Shown here: one piece after another, positions 10,131 through 25,100 of the stretch
Layout: the number at the start of each line of letters is the position of its first letter
Numbering within the stretch: position 1 is the first letter of the stretch
Source: Sipunculus nudus
Lineage: Eukaryota > Annelida > Sipuncula > Golfingiida > Sipunculidae
Direction: 5' to 3'
Length of the DNA: 64,000 bases
Assembly (NCBI GenBank): GCA_026874595.1
Contig: CM049307.1
Location: forward strand, 55,943,870 to 56,007,869
Notes under the pieces: generated by a model
Told to the model about the DNA's origin: nothing
Databases searched by the model: none
The model's input: only the letters and a program-made list of their open reading frames with translations
Translations under genes and position numbers: made by a program

Positions 10131-13100
10131 CTGAAATATATCAAAGCAGTTTATTGTAAAATATGATTGGACATGCTGTTCTGCTTATAAACAATTCACA
10201 AGCATAGGTTTTCATTTATAATTACATGTATATTTAAATTGTGATCTACAGGAAATGTCACTGCTCATTCAAATATCCTGACTAAGCAAGCCGCTTTCTA
10301 CTGATAAATTCCTAAACTTTCTGGTATTTACATCTTGGGACAACTGAAGTATCAATGAGACTGCATATGATGACAAATGCTGGTTTCAATAAGCGATGGG
10401 GTGAAAATCGAGATTTATCAAAAGTTGGCATTCTCCTTATAAATTCAAGTGTTTCACTACCACAGACAACCATCCGTTACATTTGTCATAATGTCATATC
10501 CATTAAGACATTCTCCTGAAAATTTGAGAATGAGCTAAAGAAATGACAGGGCATTTTTGACAAGGTTTAGCAAGCAAAACATGGATGGTACAAAGTAAAC
10601 AAAAGTCCAGGTTCACAGATAATGGAAAATTTAGCTGAACTGTTTATTGATCGACCACCCATTGGTTCACTCAATATGATATGACTGATTACTGGTATGA
10701 AACAGGAACCTACTCCAACCACTAGTTTAAATATGATTAACTCCATTTACATGGATGTATCTCAGGGGTAAATCAATGTATCTAGATATATGAAGACATA
10801 TGCTTGTATATAAAGGAAAGATCATATCTTTAAATCTGAAATTCTTGATGTATATTGATAAACATAAATATGCTTAATGTAATAAATACACAGTTTTCAA
10901 AGAAATTTAAACTTTTGATGTGTGTTTGTTTATGTATCTTCATGTAACATTAGTAGATCAAATGAATGTGCACAAAAGCTCACGTCTTACTGAAACACTG
11001 TCAGGCAAAATGTTTTTTCCCCGAAGTAAATGAGGTACAGATATATGGGGTTATACTCTAAACTGAAACCTCTTTGGAAATAAAGAATATACAACTGTTC
11101 TTCATGCAACTGGGAACTGAATATAAATATATAAATATTTAACATATATCATAAACAAAAATGGTGGAACCTCTCCTAAAGGGAACCCCTTTACTAAGGG
11201 TACCTCCCATTTACGGCCACTTATAAGCAGTCCCTTGAAAGTAGGTCCCAAAATCTATAACCTCCATACTAAGGACACCTCCTATTAAAGACCACTTACA
11301 GGCAGTCCCTTGAAAGTAGGTCCCGAAATCTATAACCCAGTGGCCGATCCAGAGGGGAGGTCAAGGGGGTCCTGACCCCCCTCGCCCTTTAGGAGCCGTA
11401 ATAATCTTTTTTTTTAAGGTTTCAAACTTAATTTTGTGACCCTGACCCCCTCCTTCCTAGACCAGAGGACCTTTTTTAAGTTTTCTTTCAGTATTCCTGG
11501 GTGTGACCCTCGTCTTTACAAAATGCTGGATCCTTTCCTGTAACCTCCCTACAAAGTGGCACCTCTCTACTGCAGGCAAAATGTCAGGTCCCATCACTGT
11601 CCGTAATTTGGAGGTAAAACTGTATATTGCATTGATACAGGTGTTTCCATTCTTACAGTGGAACCTCTTTGCATGGGAACCCTTCTGATAAAGATCACCA
11701 AAAGGCATCTGTGCTATATTCCTTGAAACTTTACTGTTGATTATCTATTTTATGTGTCTGTCCATGAAATTCAGGAGATGCAGAAAAAACATATAACTGA
11801 TACCTTGTCTAGTGTTTGCTCCATCTCATAACTGTGCTTCTTCTCAAGTTCCAGTCGCTGTTGATCCATCTTTGACTTCAGCTTGGTCACCTGATATATA
11901 CATGAATATTCAAAATCTCATAAACTATTTAAGGTCATAAAGTCATATTAATATTCAGGGGGATTTTTCTTCAAATTTTGGGTGTTACCTAAGGTTACAA
12001 TATTAAAAGCTGACTGCATTTTAGATATTTTTGACTGCATTTTAGCTGATTATATTTTATATATTTACACTGACAATATAACTGCCCAAGCATTTTTTAA
12101 AATCAATCAAACATTTGACATTCTACCAGGCAATATTGTACAAGATACCAGATGAGTCAGAAGTACAGAAGTTCACCACTAGGTAACAGCGTCAATCCAG
12201 GAAAATGGTTCATACTTAATAAAGAAATGAATAAGATACATAATTGTTTTTGTCACATTAGTGTTTAGCTGCTTTAAATAATTTCTGCACCATTAAATGT
12301 TTTTAACATCTTTTATCTCAGAAATTCAAACTCAGTTCCACATGAGATGGTTCCACCTTTGACCAACAGATGTCAGGATAGGTCAATCAAATTGGTATCA
12401 ATACTGCCATCAGGTTGCAGCAGTTACTATTCAAATGAATGATTATTATTTTGAGATTGTGAGTTGACTTCCAGTGATTAACAAGTCAAATGGTCCTGTT
12501 AATAGTTCTGCATAAAAGCCCTATGACCATATTCTGGAGCATGGGGGATAATGGATCTACAGCATTGGACTTGTGACTTCAAGGATGTGGGTAAGTGTCC
12601 CGTTCTTACCGTCTTCCACATGTCTCCTCTCTCCTGGGCCTCCCATCCCCAAATTTGAGTGAAATCAATGCAATACTTCAAATGTTATGGGGTTCACATA
12701 AAATTTCTATTTTGGCCTTTTGGACCTTGAAGATGCAGGTCAAGGTTACCCATTTTTCAACATTTCCCGAATTTTGTAGAAACATTTCACAAGTTGAACT
12801 TCATGAAAATAGAGAGTGGTTCAAAAGTTATAGCATTCACAAATAATTTCTATTCAGGCTAATTTGACCTTGAAGATCCAGGTCAAAGTCATCAAATTTC
12901 AAATTGTCCAAAGAACTTGGTCAAACAATTAGAGTTTCAAATTTGAGGAAAATATATGCCATACTTTAAAAGTTATGGTGTTCACAAAAAAATATTTCTA
13001 TGATGAAAAAGGTCAAGGTCACCAGTTTTTTAATTCAACCACGATATTGGTAGAAAAAATGAATATTTCAAATTTGATGAGATAATACCGAGTTGTTCAA

Positions 13101-16100
13101 AAGTTATCACTTTCACAAGAAATGACACAGAAGACCCTGGATGACGACAGACCAAACACTATATGTCTCCTCCCATGGGAGGCAAAACATGTATAATAAC
13201 AGAGTCTGACATTAACAAACAGGGTTTACAATTTGTGGCGAGTGACTGACCTCGATCTCCCTCTCCCGTGCCATCTTCTGTTTCTCCTCCTCTCGTAGCA
13301 GACCCAGCTCCACCAGCTGCTGTTTACGAAGCTGGTTTGCCTGGACCACTTCCTCTCTCAGGCTGCACACTTGCTTCTCAAGCTCAGCAATGGTCTGTTA
13401 ATGTGGGGGGAGACACAAAGTTCATTATTATTTTGACATTTTTTTTAAAAAAAGGCTCCTATATGTATATTGGTGAGCCATGGCCTTTAATGTGTGTGTG
13501 TCTTGCTATTTATCAGGGAAGAGACTGAATCTTTAAGTCTCAGATGAAGAAGACAATTAACCTTAACAGAGATCAAACAATTAGAGTTTCAAATTTGAGG
13601 AAAATATATGCCAGAGATAGGGCTCAAGAAGCATACTGCTAAGAATCTGTAATCTCAGCCTGATCAGACCCATCATCAATGTATAGCTAAGAAAAGTCAG
13701 ATTGTCTGAGCAACTGTCATTGAAAACAATAAGTGGTTATGCAAGCAAATTACAAAGATGTAAGGCCAAAAAAAATTAAAGGTATGGTTCTCAGGCACCG
13801 CATGCATCAATTTTACAACCCCGCATCAAAACCTTTTATTTTGATTTTCAATAAAAAGTTTCCAATTCTGAGCTGCTGCCACTCTGACATTTCTTTCCAG
13901 AAGATAAAACCATACAACTTTCTTTGTTTTGTAGTGCTTTTACTTATTTAGCAAAATAAAACTGTTATTTTCATGCTTTTCCCTTATCATTTGACATTTT
14001 TATCGAAACATACCAAAAAATAAAAAATAAAAAAAGCGCCCGCCCGCATTGATTTCTGAAAAAAAGTGCCCGAGAACCATACCTTTTTTTTATTTTGGCC
14101 TAATTGCTTGAGTTTTGTGATATTTTGTATCAAGAAGTGGGGTTTAAAGGTATACCTTAGTATCCCTGTCCTGGCGGTCTCGTGCCCGTGTCTCTATGTC
14201 ATGCATCTCAGACTTGAGCAGGTCTCTCACGCTGTCCAGTTCCTGCTCCTTGTCCGTGTGCAGCAGCTCTTTCTGGGTGTGGAACTCCTGCAGCATCCGT
14301 GCCTTATCCTGCTCGTAGCTGAACTTCATCTCCTTCAGCTGGTAAGGTATATCACAATTAAAAGCGATTATGTATATACAAAAACACGCAAAACAGTAAT
14401 CACAGTTAAAGCTCTATTTTTATTATTATTCTCACCACTGATAGGTTGGGTGGAGGTCATGTGACTGTCCTGTCTAGAACTGTGTGGATCGACCTGCAAC
14501 TTTCAAACAAGTCATCAAAGGGTATAAATAGGGGCCATATGAGGCAACCTTGTGCTAACCAAATTTTGTGTCTTAGTGTATGTTGCTTGTTGTTGCTGTT
14601 TATGTCCTGTGCGACTTCTTCACTAAAAACATGACTTTAAGGTATGGATGTGCCTAAAAGATGTGTTTCCATGTGTGCATATGTGCATATGTATAAAAAA
14701 TTGCTCATATGATTTTGTAACAGGGGTGTTTCCACGTTTCCTTTAGCATGTATGTGTATATGTGTGAAAGTCAGGGATTTTGGGTTAAATGATGTTACCC
14801 TTTTTGAAGAAGACCTGCTAGATCAACTGTACCACTATATACGTCTACCAGTTCATGTATACATGCACACATGGAAATACAGCAATTTTTCATGCATATA
14901 TATATGCACTTATACATACACATACATGGAAACACAGCTTTATAATAAGAAAGAATTAAATAAAAATTGGAACTTATCCAGAATTAGTTGCTGATGTAAG
15001 ATTATTTTTGTATATTTGACAAGATATCTGCTAATGTAATTATGTATAAGACATCTCTAAACCAATATTTTTTTAATTTCAACCAAAACTTTGTGGTAAC
15101 TGTGAAACAAGGAAGAGTTTATTAAGTCTGCAGAGCTGACCAATACACTTGGGTTTAAAAGTGTTATGAATCCTTTCATTAGTGTAGGTACGTTGTCCAT
15201 TTTAGCTATCTAATTTTCATAATCTTAAAAGTTCAGTCCATTGCCTGCAGATGGAACAGTCACCAAAGGGGTTGAAAATACCCATTTGATAAGGTTACTA
15301 TATCAATACAAAGCCTGATTTTTCAGGTTTCCATTTCCTGTTTAATTCCTCTGCAAGGTGAATAAACACCATGAAGATCCAGTCCACAACTACCTTCTAA
15401 TGGTGAAATTTTCAAATTAAAATCTGAATAAAAGATCAAAATAATAATAATATAATATTGTGAAACAATTCAAGAATAACTATAATTTATAAAAGTCACA
15501 TATAAAAAGCATAATAATCATAAAATCATGAAAATCTGTAAATATTACAATATATGATATAGTACTGATACAACAGCAGTGATGGGAAGTGTGTGGTGCA
15601 TCTAAAAATGCAACAAAATATGCGATTACCTGTGCAAGTGCAAAAACATCTAAAACCCAATATTACCACTGTTAATGTGCAAAGTGAAATGGACACTGGG
15701 CAGAATAAAGGTCCAAGGAAGCTAGTGCCTAAAGGAAAATTGGCAAAGTATACCTCTTTCATTTTTGTGTGTGAACCACTGCTATATTGTATGCATTGTA
15801 ATATCAAAGTGCAGCACAATATTTTGGCATAATGACTGAGTCATTTTGGAACACACATCTACAGATAAAGTTATCTATTCTAACCCCGGTGCCAGTTTGG
15901 TCAGCCCCTGATACCCCTAATTTACTTAACTACAGACAATACCATATCTCTAAGATGCTTGATTGTCTGAATCTTACATGATTATATAACAGCATCTCCC
16001 CCACAACACACACTGCAAAAACACAACTCTACTGTGCCAAATAGACTTAATTCACCCTGAACACGTAATCAGGATTTCTACAAAGTACTAATGCTATCAA

Positions 16101-19100
16101 GGTTAGTAAAATTCCAAACTCAGGGACATACACTGTATGTAGCTGTAGCTTTTGTCCTTATTTCATGATCATTGTCTAAAGTCTGGCACTACAGACATCT
16201 CAGGGGGTTGTCATATGACCACAACAGTTGATATCAGGAGGAAGGTGAATGAGGCACTCAACATCCAACGCCACCAACCAGCCCTAAACCGTGACCTAGA
16301 TCTCAGAACCCCCGCAGATTTACAACCACTTGTTGTCACATGATCCCTGTGGTCATGTGACAATACCTGCGTCAATGTCAGGGGCGCCAGACTGCTGACG
16401 ATGATCGTGAGATATGGTCAAAAGCTACAGTTTCGTACAATGTAAGCCTGTGAGTTAAGAATATAACAAACCTTTATGGAATCTCCATGGACAGAATCCA
16501 ACATTTATAGTTTGAGTACTAATGCTGTTGTAACACCTTAATGTGTCTAATTAACACTAGAAGACAAGGTCACATGACTAACGCAGCATGCGTTGTTTTA
16601 CACACACCTCTTTATCGTGTCTAATCTTCTCGGTTTCTATTTGTTTATGGAACTCCAGAGCCTGTTTCTCTCGCAGCTCTTTTGAACGATCAAGGTCAGC
16701 TGAGATCTTCTCCATCTGGTGGCAAAGGAAAGAGTTAGTAGGACAACGAAATCCAATACCAACCACCGCAGAACAAAGACTAACACCAGTGCTTCAAGCA
16801 TGACATCCATGATGGGATGAATATGCAGTTTAGGAACATTCATCCATGAGCAATTTTCAGGGGATATTAGTGAAGTGAACATTGGTCTGCAAAAATTTAA
16901 TAAAAATTGCAAACAATCTGACATTTTAAAGAAATCATTATTTTGGTTACTGTCATGTTATTTTACATTAAAGGTGAAAAATAATGATTTATGAATCAAC
17001 TATATAATACAATATGGTTTCCAAACTTAGGTTTAAATTCTAAATATAAGGATCTAATAAGCAATATGATGCAAGCAAATAACAAACAAATAACATATGA
17101 TGCAAACAAAGTTATTTGATTATTAGAGTCAGGATGAAGTAATAAATTCATGTCTGAAATGTGATCCTTTACTGACAATATAAATTCGAATTCAGCTTAT
17201 TCTCCTAAATTTTTCATGACAAAAATTCTTTCAAATGGAATAGATTCTCATAAGATGAATATTCCCAATTCCCAAATCACCATTTAAATGCATATAAAAG
17301 GTAAACAGATGCAGGGGGTGGGGGTATGTGAAAATAGTAGATGTGAAGACATATGGAGCCAAAGCTTGTCATGAGGTGATGAAATGGGAATAATAAAAAC
17401 ATTACAAGCACTCTGAATGAAAGGTTATCATATACTGAAAGTGGAATAATTTACCTATAACAATCCCTAGTATTGGGAATCAATTGTGATTTCAGGATCG
17501 ATCCTCAGTAAAAATCGGTTGACCTTTACTGACCAATAATCAGAATTTATCAGTGGCTTAATTATGAGATCATAATTTCTGACTGTATATAGCACTATAC
17601 ATTACCTCAAATAATACAGAGGCCCACATGTTTGCGAATATATGTAATAATTCTATAGCCTTTATGTGTGTGTAGTATAGTTAGGTATGAAGCTACCAGG
17701 TAATTGTAAACACAATTTCTAGTGTTTGGTCGCATGAATTCAATGAAAGCAAACATTTCCTCATCACAAAGCCAAACTTATATGCAAAACTTTGTAACTG
17801 ATTATGGCACTGCAAGATCAATCATCAAATCATTGTGCCCTAACCAACCGATCATCAGTTATAATCAATCATTTGCAATCTGTATATATTTAAGTTAAAA
17901 AGTTTGTTAAATATAAAAATACTGTTATGCTGTTATGAAAATGACTTCTGGTGTACATAAATTCTCTTTAGGTGTGTTTAGTTTTTATTTCTTGAGGGCA
18001 GAAGTTGGGGATTTCTTTGAGACTGGTCTAAGCTAATGGTGAAATTAAATATAATGCTTCAGCAAATTAAATGTAAAAGTAATTGACAAGCAACATAATA
18101 TGTGCTGCCCTAAAGGATAATAAATCTCATTATAATAACCATAACATTTACACATCATCAACTGCAAGAAAAGGTACTGGTCATGTTACTAACAAAATAA
18201 AAATAAAAAATTGCGCTGAAAATTTTCACAAGTGGTTGATATCAGATTCTAAAGCATAAGATTAAGCATCTAGCCATACATAATTCAGGCTACAAATACT
18301 GATTTAGAAAGCTGGTGACATTGTTAATGTTCAAACACTACTATTATTACTGAACACTACAAAGCTGGCTGAATTAAATGATTTTACTTAATTCACAGAT
18401 TTGTAAAATTTTCATTAAGTCAAATCAGTGCCTTGAAAGCCTAAAATGAATGATTGAGTGATGCATACGTAGAAAATAAGGGAGTCCGTGCCTGGTGACA
18501 CCATATATATCTTTTAGTACCTTTAGTCAAGACATCTCTACTTGACAGGTAAGTTTCTATAATTTCACTGCATGATTAAGGCACTGATGGTCAAAAATAT
18601 TTTATTAAAGATTTTTAAATAATGCAAATAAACTAATTATATATAATTTAACAAGAGCATGGCCTAAAATATATTGCATGTGGTCAGGATCAGATTGAAC
18701 ATAAGAAAAGCTCATCCTTATACCAGTCATAGTATTTTAATAATCCTTGGGCTACTGGGCAAGTTTGATGTCAAGCCCTGCTTGTTGTATGGTATTATTA
18801 CCTACAGGTGGAAAAGTGACAACAGCTGGCACTGTGCTGCCACCTTACAGCATTTACATTAACACATTCTAGAGCACATTTCAACTTCCTACAACAGTGC
18901 TGCCATCTACAGCCTGGAAGTAGTGACTTAATTTATTTTTAATTATTAGTCAAGTGGAGAATCACACATGATTTATTGGGAGTGGTTTTCTGAATAAATT
19001 CAATTTTCATTACCTGTTGCTTCATTTCTTCATACATTTTGTTGGAATTCCTCTCAACCTGAACTTTGAACTCTTGCAAAGCCTGCTGGGATTGCTCTAG

Positions 19101-22100
19101 CTGCTGCTGATGTGTTTCTTTCAGGCGTTTTATTTCAGCTTCCTTGTCTCTGTGTCAATAATACATAAGATAACAACAATTTCATGAAAAAAGAAACTTG
19201 TTTGTATATCTGGATAATATTGCACATTCTACACATCATATTACCCTTGTGTTTCACCAACCAACAACCCTTATACCAGACATGAGTGGACTTGAGTGAA
19301 TTTCCTGAAATTTGTTAGAGTTGAAGGGGGTTGGGGTGGGGCTGAGTTCAAGTAGTATGAATGCAAGAATGAGTGTCACTAATGTAGAATTTCCTGAAAT
19401 TATATTCCATAATTTCCTGAAATCAGGAAATGCCTTGAAATTTCTCATGCTTGTTATACACAAAAATGTTTTATCTGACACAACAAGGCAATCATGGGTC
19501 ATGGCACTCAGCCATGACCCATATTTTTTTCACAATTAAAAATACCTGAAACAAAAGTTAAAATATAGATCATTTGTTTAAAGAAAACAGGCACTTTGTA
19601 ACATAGTCAAATGAATAGGCTTTCAGGTCAGTTTAAGCCAGCCTACATTTTGCAAGCTGAGCTGAGCCACAAAACTCGGCTTACTTCTATAGTCAGCCAT
19701 TTTTTTGTCAAAGCAAGCCCCATTTGTGCTTACACAGCTCCGGGCTCTAGTCCTGCATATATAGTTGCTTGAGCACCTATGCTAACTAAATTCATTAGAA
19801 GAGCATTTTATGATGTCTAATAACATGTTTCATCTGTCTAATATGATATTATCATAGTATTTACATATATAATACATTTATTTACTGACTCTAAAGTCCA
19901 GAATTTAAGTAATTTTAACAAAACAAACATCTTTAAGTCATACAGTTAAATATATATGAAACCATGTACCAGTAAAATACTTCAACAGTTGCATACATAC
20001 CTGAGAGCATTGTCCGTTGCCCTCAGCTTTCTTTGTAGGTCCTGTTCCAGAGTATCCATTTCCTTCTGTAGCCCTCTCATCTTTAAATAAATGTATTCTT
20101 CATCAGATGCAAACAAAATATTAACACACAGTCAGAACGGATTCCCCCCCCCCCCCAACTAAGTATATAAATCTAAGTATATAACCATTGAGAATGCTCA
20201 GCTTCAGGATATGTTGAGAAGTTAGCATGCATTTTTGTCTTTTTGTTTTATTTCAAGAACCTGTGATGTGCATCTTGGCAGTTTCTCAATGTTTTTGATT
20301 GTATATACTGCTAAACCGGGCCCTGAAGTATGTTGTTTGGTATTATAACTTGTATTACTAAGCAATAATATTTTATGTTATAACATTAACCGGGATTCAA
20401 TAAGCAACATTAGATTTTTTTACAGTGAAATATGTGAAATATGACCAACCATGGGACTGGCCAAAAGTGGTCATAATTCACAGGCGTTCTTATAAAATAG
20501 GTCAGTTAATATAATCATCAATGTGACTGTTTTTGGTTCACTTAAGGGTTGTCTTAATAGGTGGTCTAATTAAACACGTGGTCTTTCAGACAGGTTCTAC
20601 CAAATACTGTAACTTGGCTTGATTCAATGAATGCAAGTTTCCACAGTAATTACAGAGCCAAAACCCTGAAGTCATCAAACAGCTAAGTGTGTCTGCAAAT
20701 CAAACAATCTCAGCACCTAATAATTCACACACACATGATATGTTTATTTCCCTCAGGTTATTAACTCTAGAAAATAGCTACACTTATAATATTGGTTTAT
20801 TTATGTATAAGGTTAATTATGAAATATTACCTATAATTGTATCTGAATTATAATGCAAAACCTAGATGTACATCATTACAGAAAAAAAGAAGTATGCATT
20901 TTTTCCATGTGCCAGTATGTAAAACAGCAGCTTACAGTCTAGAGTTCATTGATAGGTCAATTCTTGCTAAGAAACGTCTTATATAATACCTCTGTAATGG
21001 ACGTGTGAGCTTGTTATTCCACAAGTTGTTAGTAAACATGGCACATGTGCTAATGCTGACAAACAGACAAACAGATAACCTAAGGTGGTTGATTGCATAT
21101 GAGGAGAAGCTGAATGGCCATTAGGTGCAAACTACCATTTGCAAAATCTGGTTTGGCCAACTTGCCACCTGATGTCGGTATTGAATGTGCCTGGGTTATT
21201 TTTGTGGGCCTCCCACACATTAAACACATGGATATAAACAAAATGAACAGCCTGTATGTGACAGGATCTATTTCTGGCCTATATTTATAAAAGGTCCAAG
21301 GAATAACCTTTGTTAAATAGACGTCAGTTATCAGAATAGGCCCCTCTAAGTATTATTTTTTTTTCATAATATATCTTGTATTTACCTTTTTATCATGAAG
21401 GTGCTCCAAGTGTAACTTGTCCTGTTGCTGCATTTGTTCAAGTTCCTGAGATAATGAAAAGATAATAATTCCCAGTGAGATAACAAAGATAGCAATTCAC
21501 CATACAGATAAAAAGATAATTATTCCTCACAGAGATAATAAAGATAATTCCCTGTAAAAAAATAATGATAACATTTCCTTATATGGATTATAAAGATAAC
21601 AATGTCCCATAGAGATAATAGAGATAACAGTTCCTCATAGAGATAATAATGATAACAATTTCCTGGAGAGATAATAAAGTTAACCATTTCAAATAGAGAC
21701 AATAAAGGTAACATTCCCCCATTGAGGAAATTATAATAATTGAGGACAGAAAATAATTCCTCGTTGTTAACCAGATTAACAATTCCTCATGAGAAAACAA
21801 AAAGTACTGTTCACTATCAAGATAATAAAGATATAAATACTCCCCAATGAGTTAACAAAGAAGATTCCCCACTGCGATAACAACAAAGATAATAATTCCC
21901 CACTATGATAACACTGATAACCATTCAGCATGAGATAACAGACAGATTATAATGAGTTACATGCCTCAGGCTTCCTTGAGGACTTAACATAATTAACATA
22001 ATTAATATTCCAGTTGAAAAAGAAAAATACCCCAAAACAGAAGAAGTGGGGTTGTTGAAGTACAGTAGAATTTTGTTTTAAGCATTATCATCAAGCTGAC

Positions 22101-25100
22101 TACCAATACCCTTCTTGTGTCATATATAACTATTCAAAGTTTCTGTAAATTTTATTAAATTTTTACTCCGTAAACTTCTGTCTAACCTCAGAGGTATTAA
22201 CATTTTCAAGGTGAAGATGCTTTTCTTTATACAGAATAGATATAAACATTCTTCCCACTCACCCTGACTTGCTGTAGTCTTTGTGTTTCTGACTTCTCCA
22301 GCGACTGTTTCAGCTGAGCCACATGCTGCTCCAGATCAGATATTGTGTCTGCAGCCTGTAAATAAGCAATACAATTATGAAACAGGTGACCCATGGATCA
22401 TGATACTAAGCTGTTTGGAGTAGACAATAACAAGGGCTAGACAGATAACAGATGTAGCAGGACCGCAATAGCTAAGATGATTTTAGTCACCTGGGCTAAC
22501 AAATCAGTAGCTCCAAAACCTATCATGCTTAAAAAAAATCCTCTTTATTGGAATTAACAGTTTCAATTTGGTCAAAATTCAATCAGTAAATACACTGCTA
22601 TATAGAAATTTCTGGACATACAGATGGTTGTATGGCCAAATGGGCATTCATTATTTACCAGTCCTCCCTCTCTAATAACTAGTGGTGTGCCAACTAAGTG
22701 ACTGTATCGATGATTTGTCAATTTCTATCAGAATCAGTTTAATTAATTGCATTCTTCATAGCTGATCATAAACAATAATGTATTCACATCCAAAGAAGTC
22801 ATATTATCCTAATAAAATATTCTTATTCTGTCAGAGACAAAAAAGACTTGGCAAAAAACAGCAAACAGCATTAAAACATAACCTTTGCAACCAATAAGTG
22901 TCAACTACCTGGCTGTTTCTGAATTTACTCAGTCAATATTTAAGGTATAACTCTATACATCATATTTCATGGTAATATAGAAGGTACATAATACATTTAA
23001 TAACTGATCAGTGGTTGTTTTATCCTACAATCATCGAATATGATTTACAATCCTCCGTCTTATGGCTGAAAAATTCTGTACCATAATGTTATAAAAGTGC
23101 ATGTATATCCCTGAAACTGACACCCACCTTGATGGAAGACATGTTGTTTTCCTGCTTCATGAACTCCAGGTTTGCTTCGTGTTTATTCCTAAGTTTCCGG
23201 ATCTCTTGATCCTGGTCTGCTCTGATCCGCTGCAGATCTGACTCCAAGGATCCATACCTTAAAATAATTATAATTAAGGTGATTAACAAATAATGACAGA
23301 TAGATCATACACTGAATTAAGCATGCTCATTTTAAGGCAACCATCCATGTGTGTCTTGTAGCCCTGTGAATTGTAAGAGGCCTTTGAATCAATTTCTTTT
23401 TAATGATTCATTCCTTCTAATTCAATTCTCAATTAATTTATTACTAAATAGTCAATTTAAGATTTTCCTTTAAAGAATAACACATCCTTATTACAAGGGA
23501 TGTTAGTTTATTTATTAAGTAAAGGAACATTTGTAGCTTGCCTTCTGTTTATTGCTGCCATTTTGTTTCTAAGTGAGTGGTGTGATTTACACGCAAGCAT
23601 TGAAACTAGATCTCACATGATCTTACATAATAAATAGTCTCAGGGCCTGCTCCCCCTCAAAATATTTTTTAGCATAATTTTAGCCAAATATATTTTATTT
23701 TAGCCAAATTCATGCTTTTATAGTTAAAGAATCAGACTGGTTCAAAGGTAAAAAAAGTTTCCAATGCTGACAGTGCAGTGTAACATGAAACATCAATTGT
23801 CGGGGGCTGTGTACATTTAATGAGGCCTATAAGGAGCAATCTTTTCACAATGTACTTTATTTTGTTGCTACACAATAATAAAATTGCTAACAAAAGTAGT
23901 GAATGCAGTATGCCCTGGTAGTGCCACCTGGTGTTTGAGACTAAGGATGTGGTGACCATGGAAACAACATAAATGTCAATAGGTTGAGCCCCATGGTCAT
24001 CCTCCTTTGAAACCACTTCAGCTGATGTCCCAAAGAAACTTGTGAGTTTTTTTGTGACATCCTACAAATTTGACCTGGATCATGATAGCTAGACTTCAGA
24101 AAGTTCTGGTGCTGGACAAAATAATTTGCATAATATGTGCAGGACCCTTGATGGTACCTGATGGGAACATGTTGACATAATCATATGCAAGAAGCATCCA
24201 GGCCAAAACTGATGAAGTCTGTGTGAATCCATATGTAAATTATCACGTGTTGTTCATACTCTTGGTCTATTAGCATACAATAATCACCTGTTTTATGAAT
24301 AAACATGCGATTGTGCATATGCAAATTATCACGTTGTGTGCATATTTGTTATCAATTCAATACAAATACACAGATTATACATGGCAAACCTGATGCCCAT
24401 GTGTTCCTGGGCAGTGATTTTATTGACACGGCATACAGTGGTCCATTGCTGGCTTCATGTCATTATGGAAGATGGACATTAACAAGATTAAAAGCCCACA
24501 TTTTTTGTAATTTTAATGCTGATTTATTTTGACATTGGGCAAAGACATTCAATATTCAGTCGCCAAGAATTTCGTCATTTAAAATTTTCTTTCGCCATTC
24601 TGGCTGGACTTTTGCTTTTGGCGAAGTATTATATTAGAAGCCCGGGCCCTGAGTCTTGATATACTGAATCATGCTCCAGCATGATGGACTTCTCACAATA
24701 GAAGACTTCAGCACAATACATGAATAAATATAATAATTGAAATGAATGGATTTCACATGTTAAGAATCTATTACAATTTGACTGAGGAGTGAAATTCAAT
24801 TTATCAATATTTAAATGCATCTCCGTATTTTGGTTTGTAAAACAAAATGAAATCTCGTTACAGGGATAACTTGTGTTGTCTAAAGAAGAGAACGATAGCC
24901 AAACCAATTTCATGCTGCAGTAGGCAGCTTTAAATTTGGTCTCTTATGAAGCTTTAACTTATGATAATAGGGTTTTTCTGCACACAAGAGTGAGAACACT
25001 AATTTGTAAGAAGAGGGATTCCATCACAGGGATGGATCCATCTATGTCTTCTGAGGGTTATTACATTATCCTCACATTCTCATTTTTTTTATATATATTT

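Noticed and set aside
7630-13090. Many TCAAGGTCA words resembling extended nuclear-receptor half-sites
   Set aside because: They recur because they are part of several tandem repeat consensus units; there is no positional relation to a promoter.
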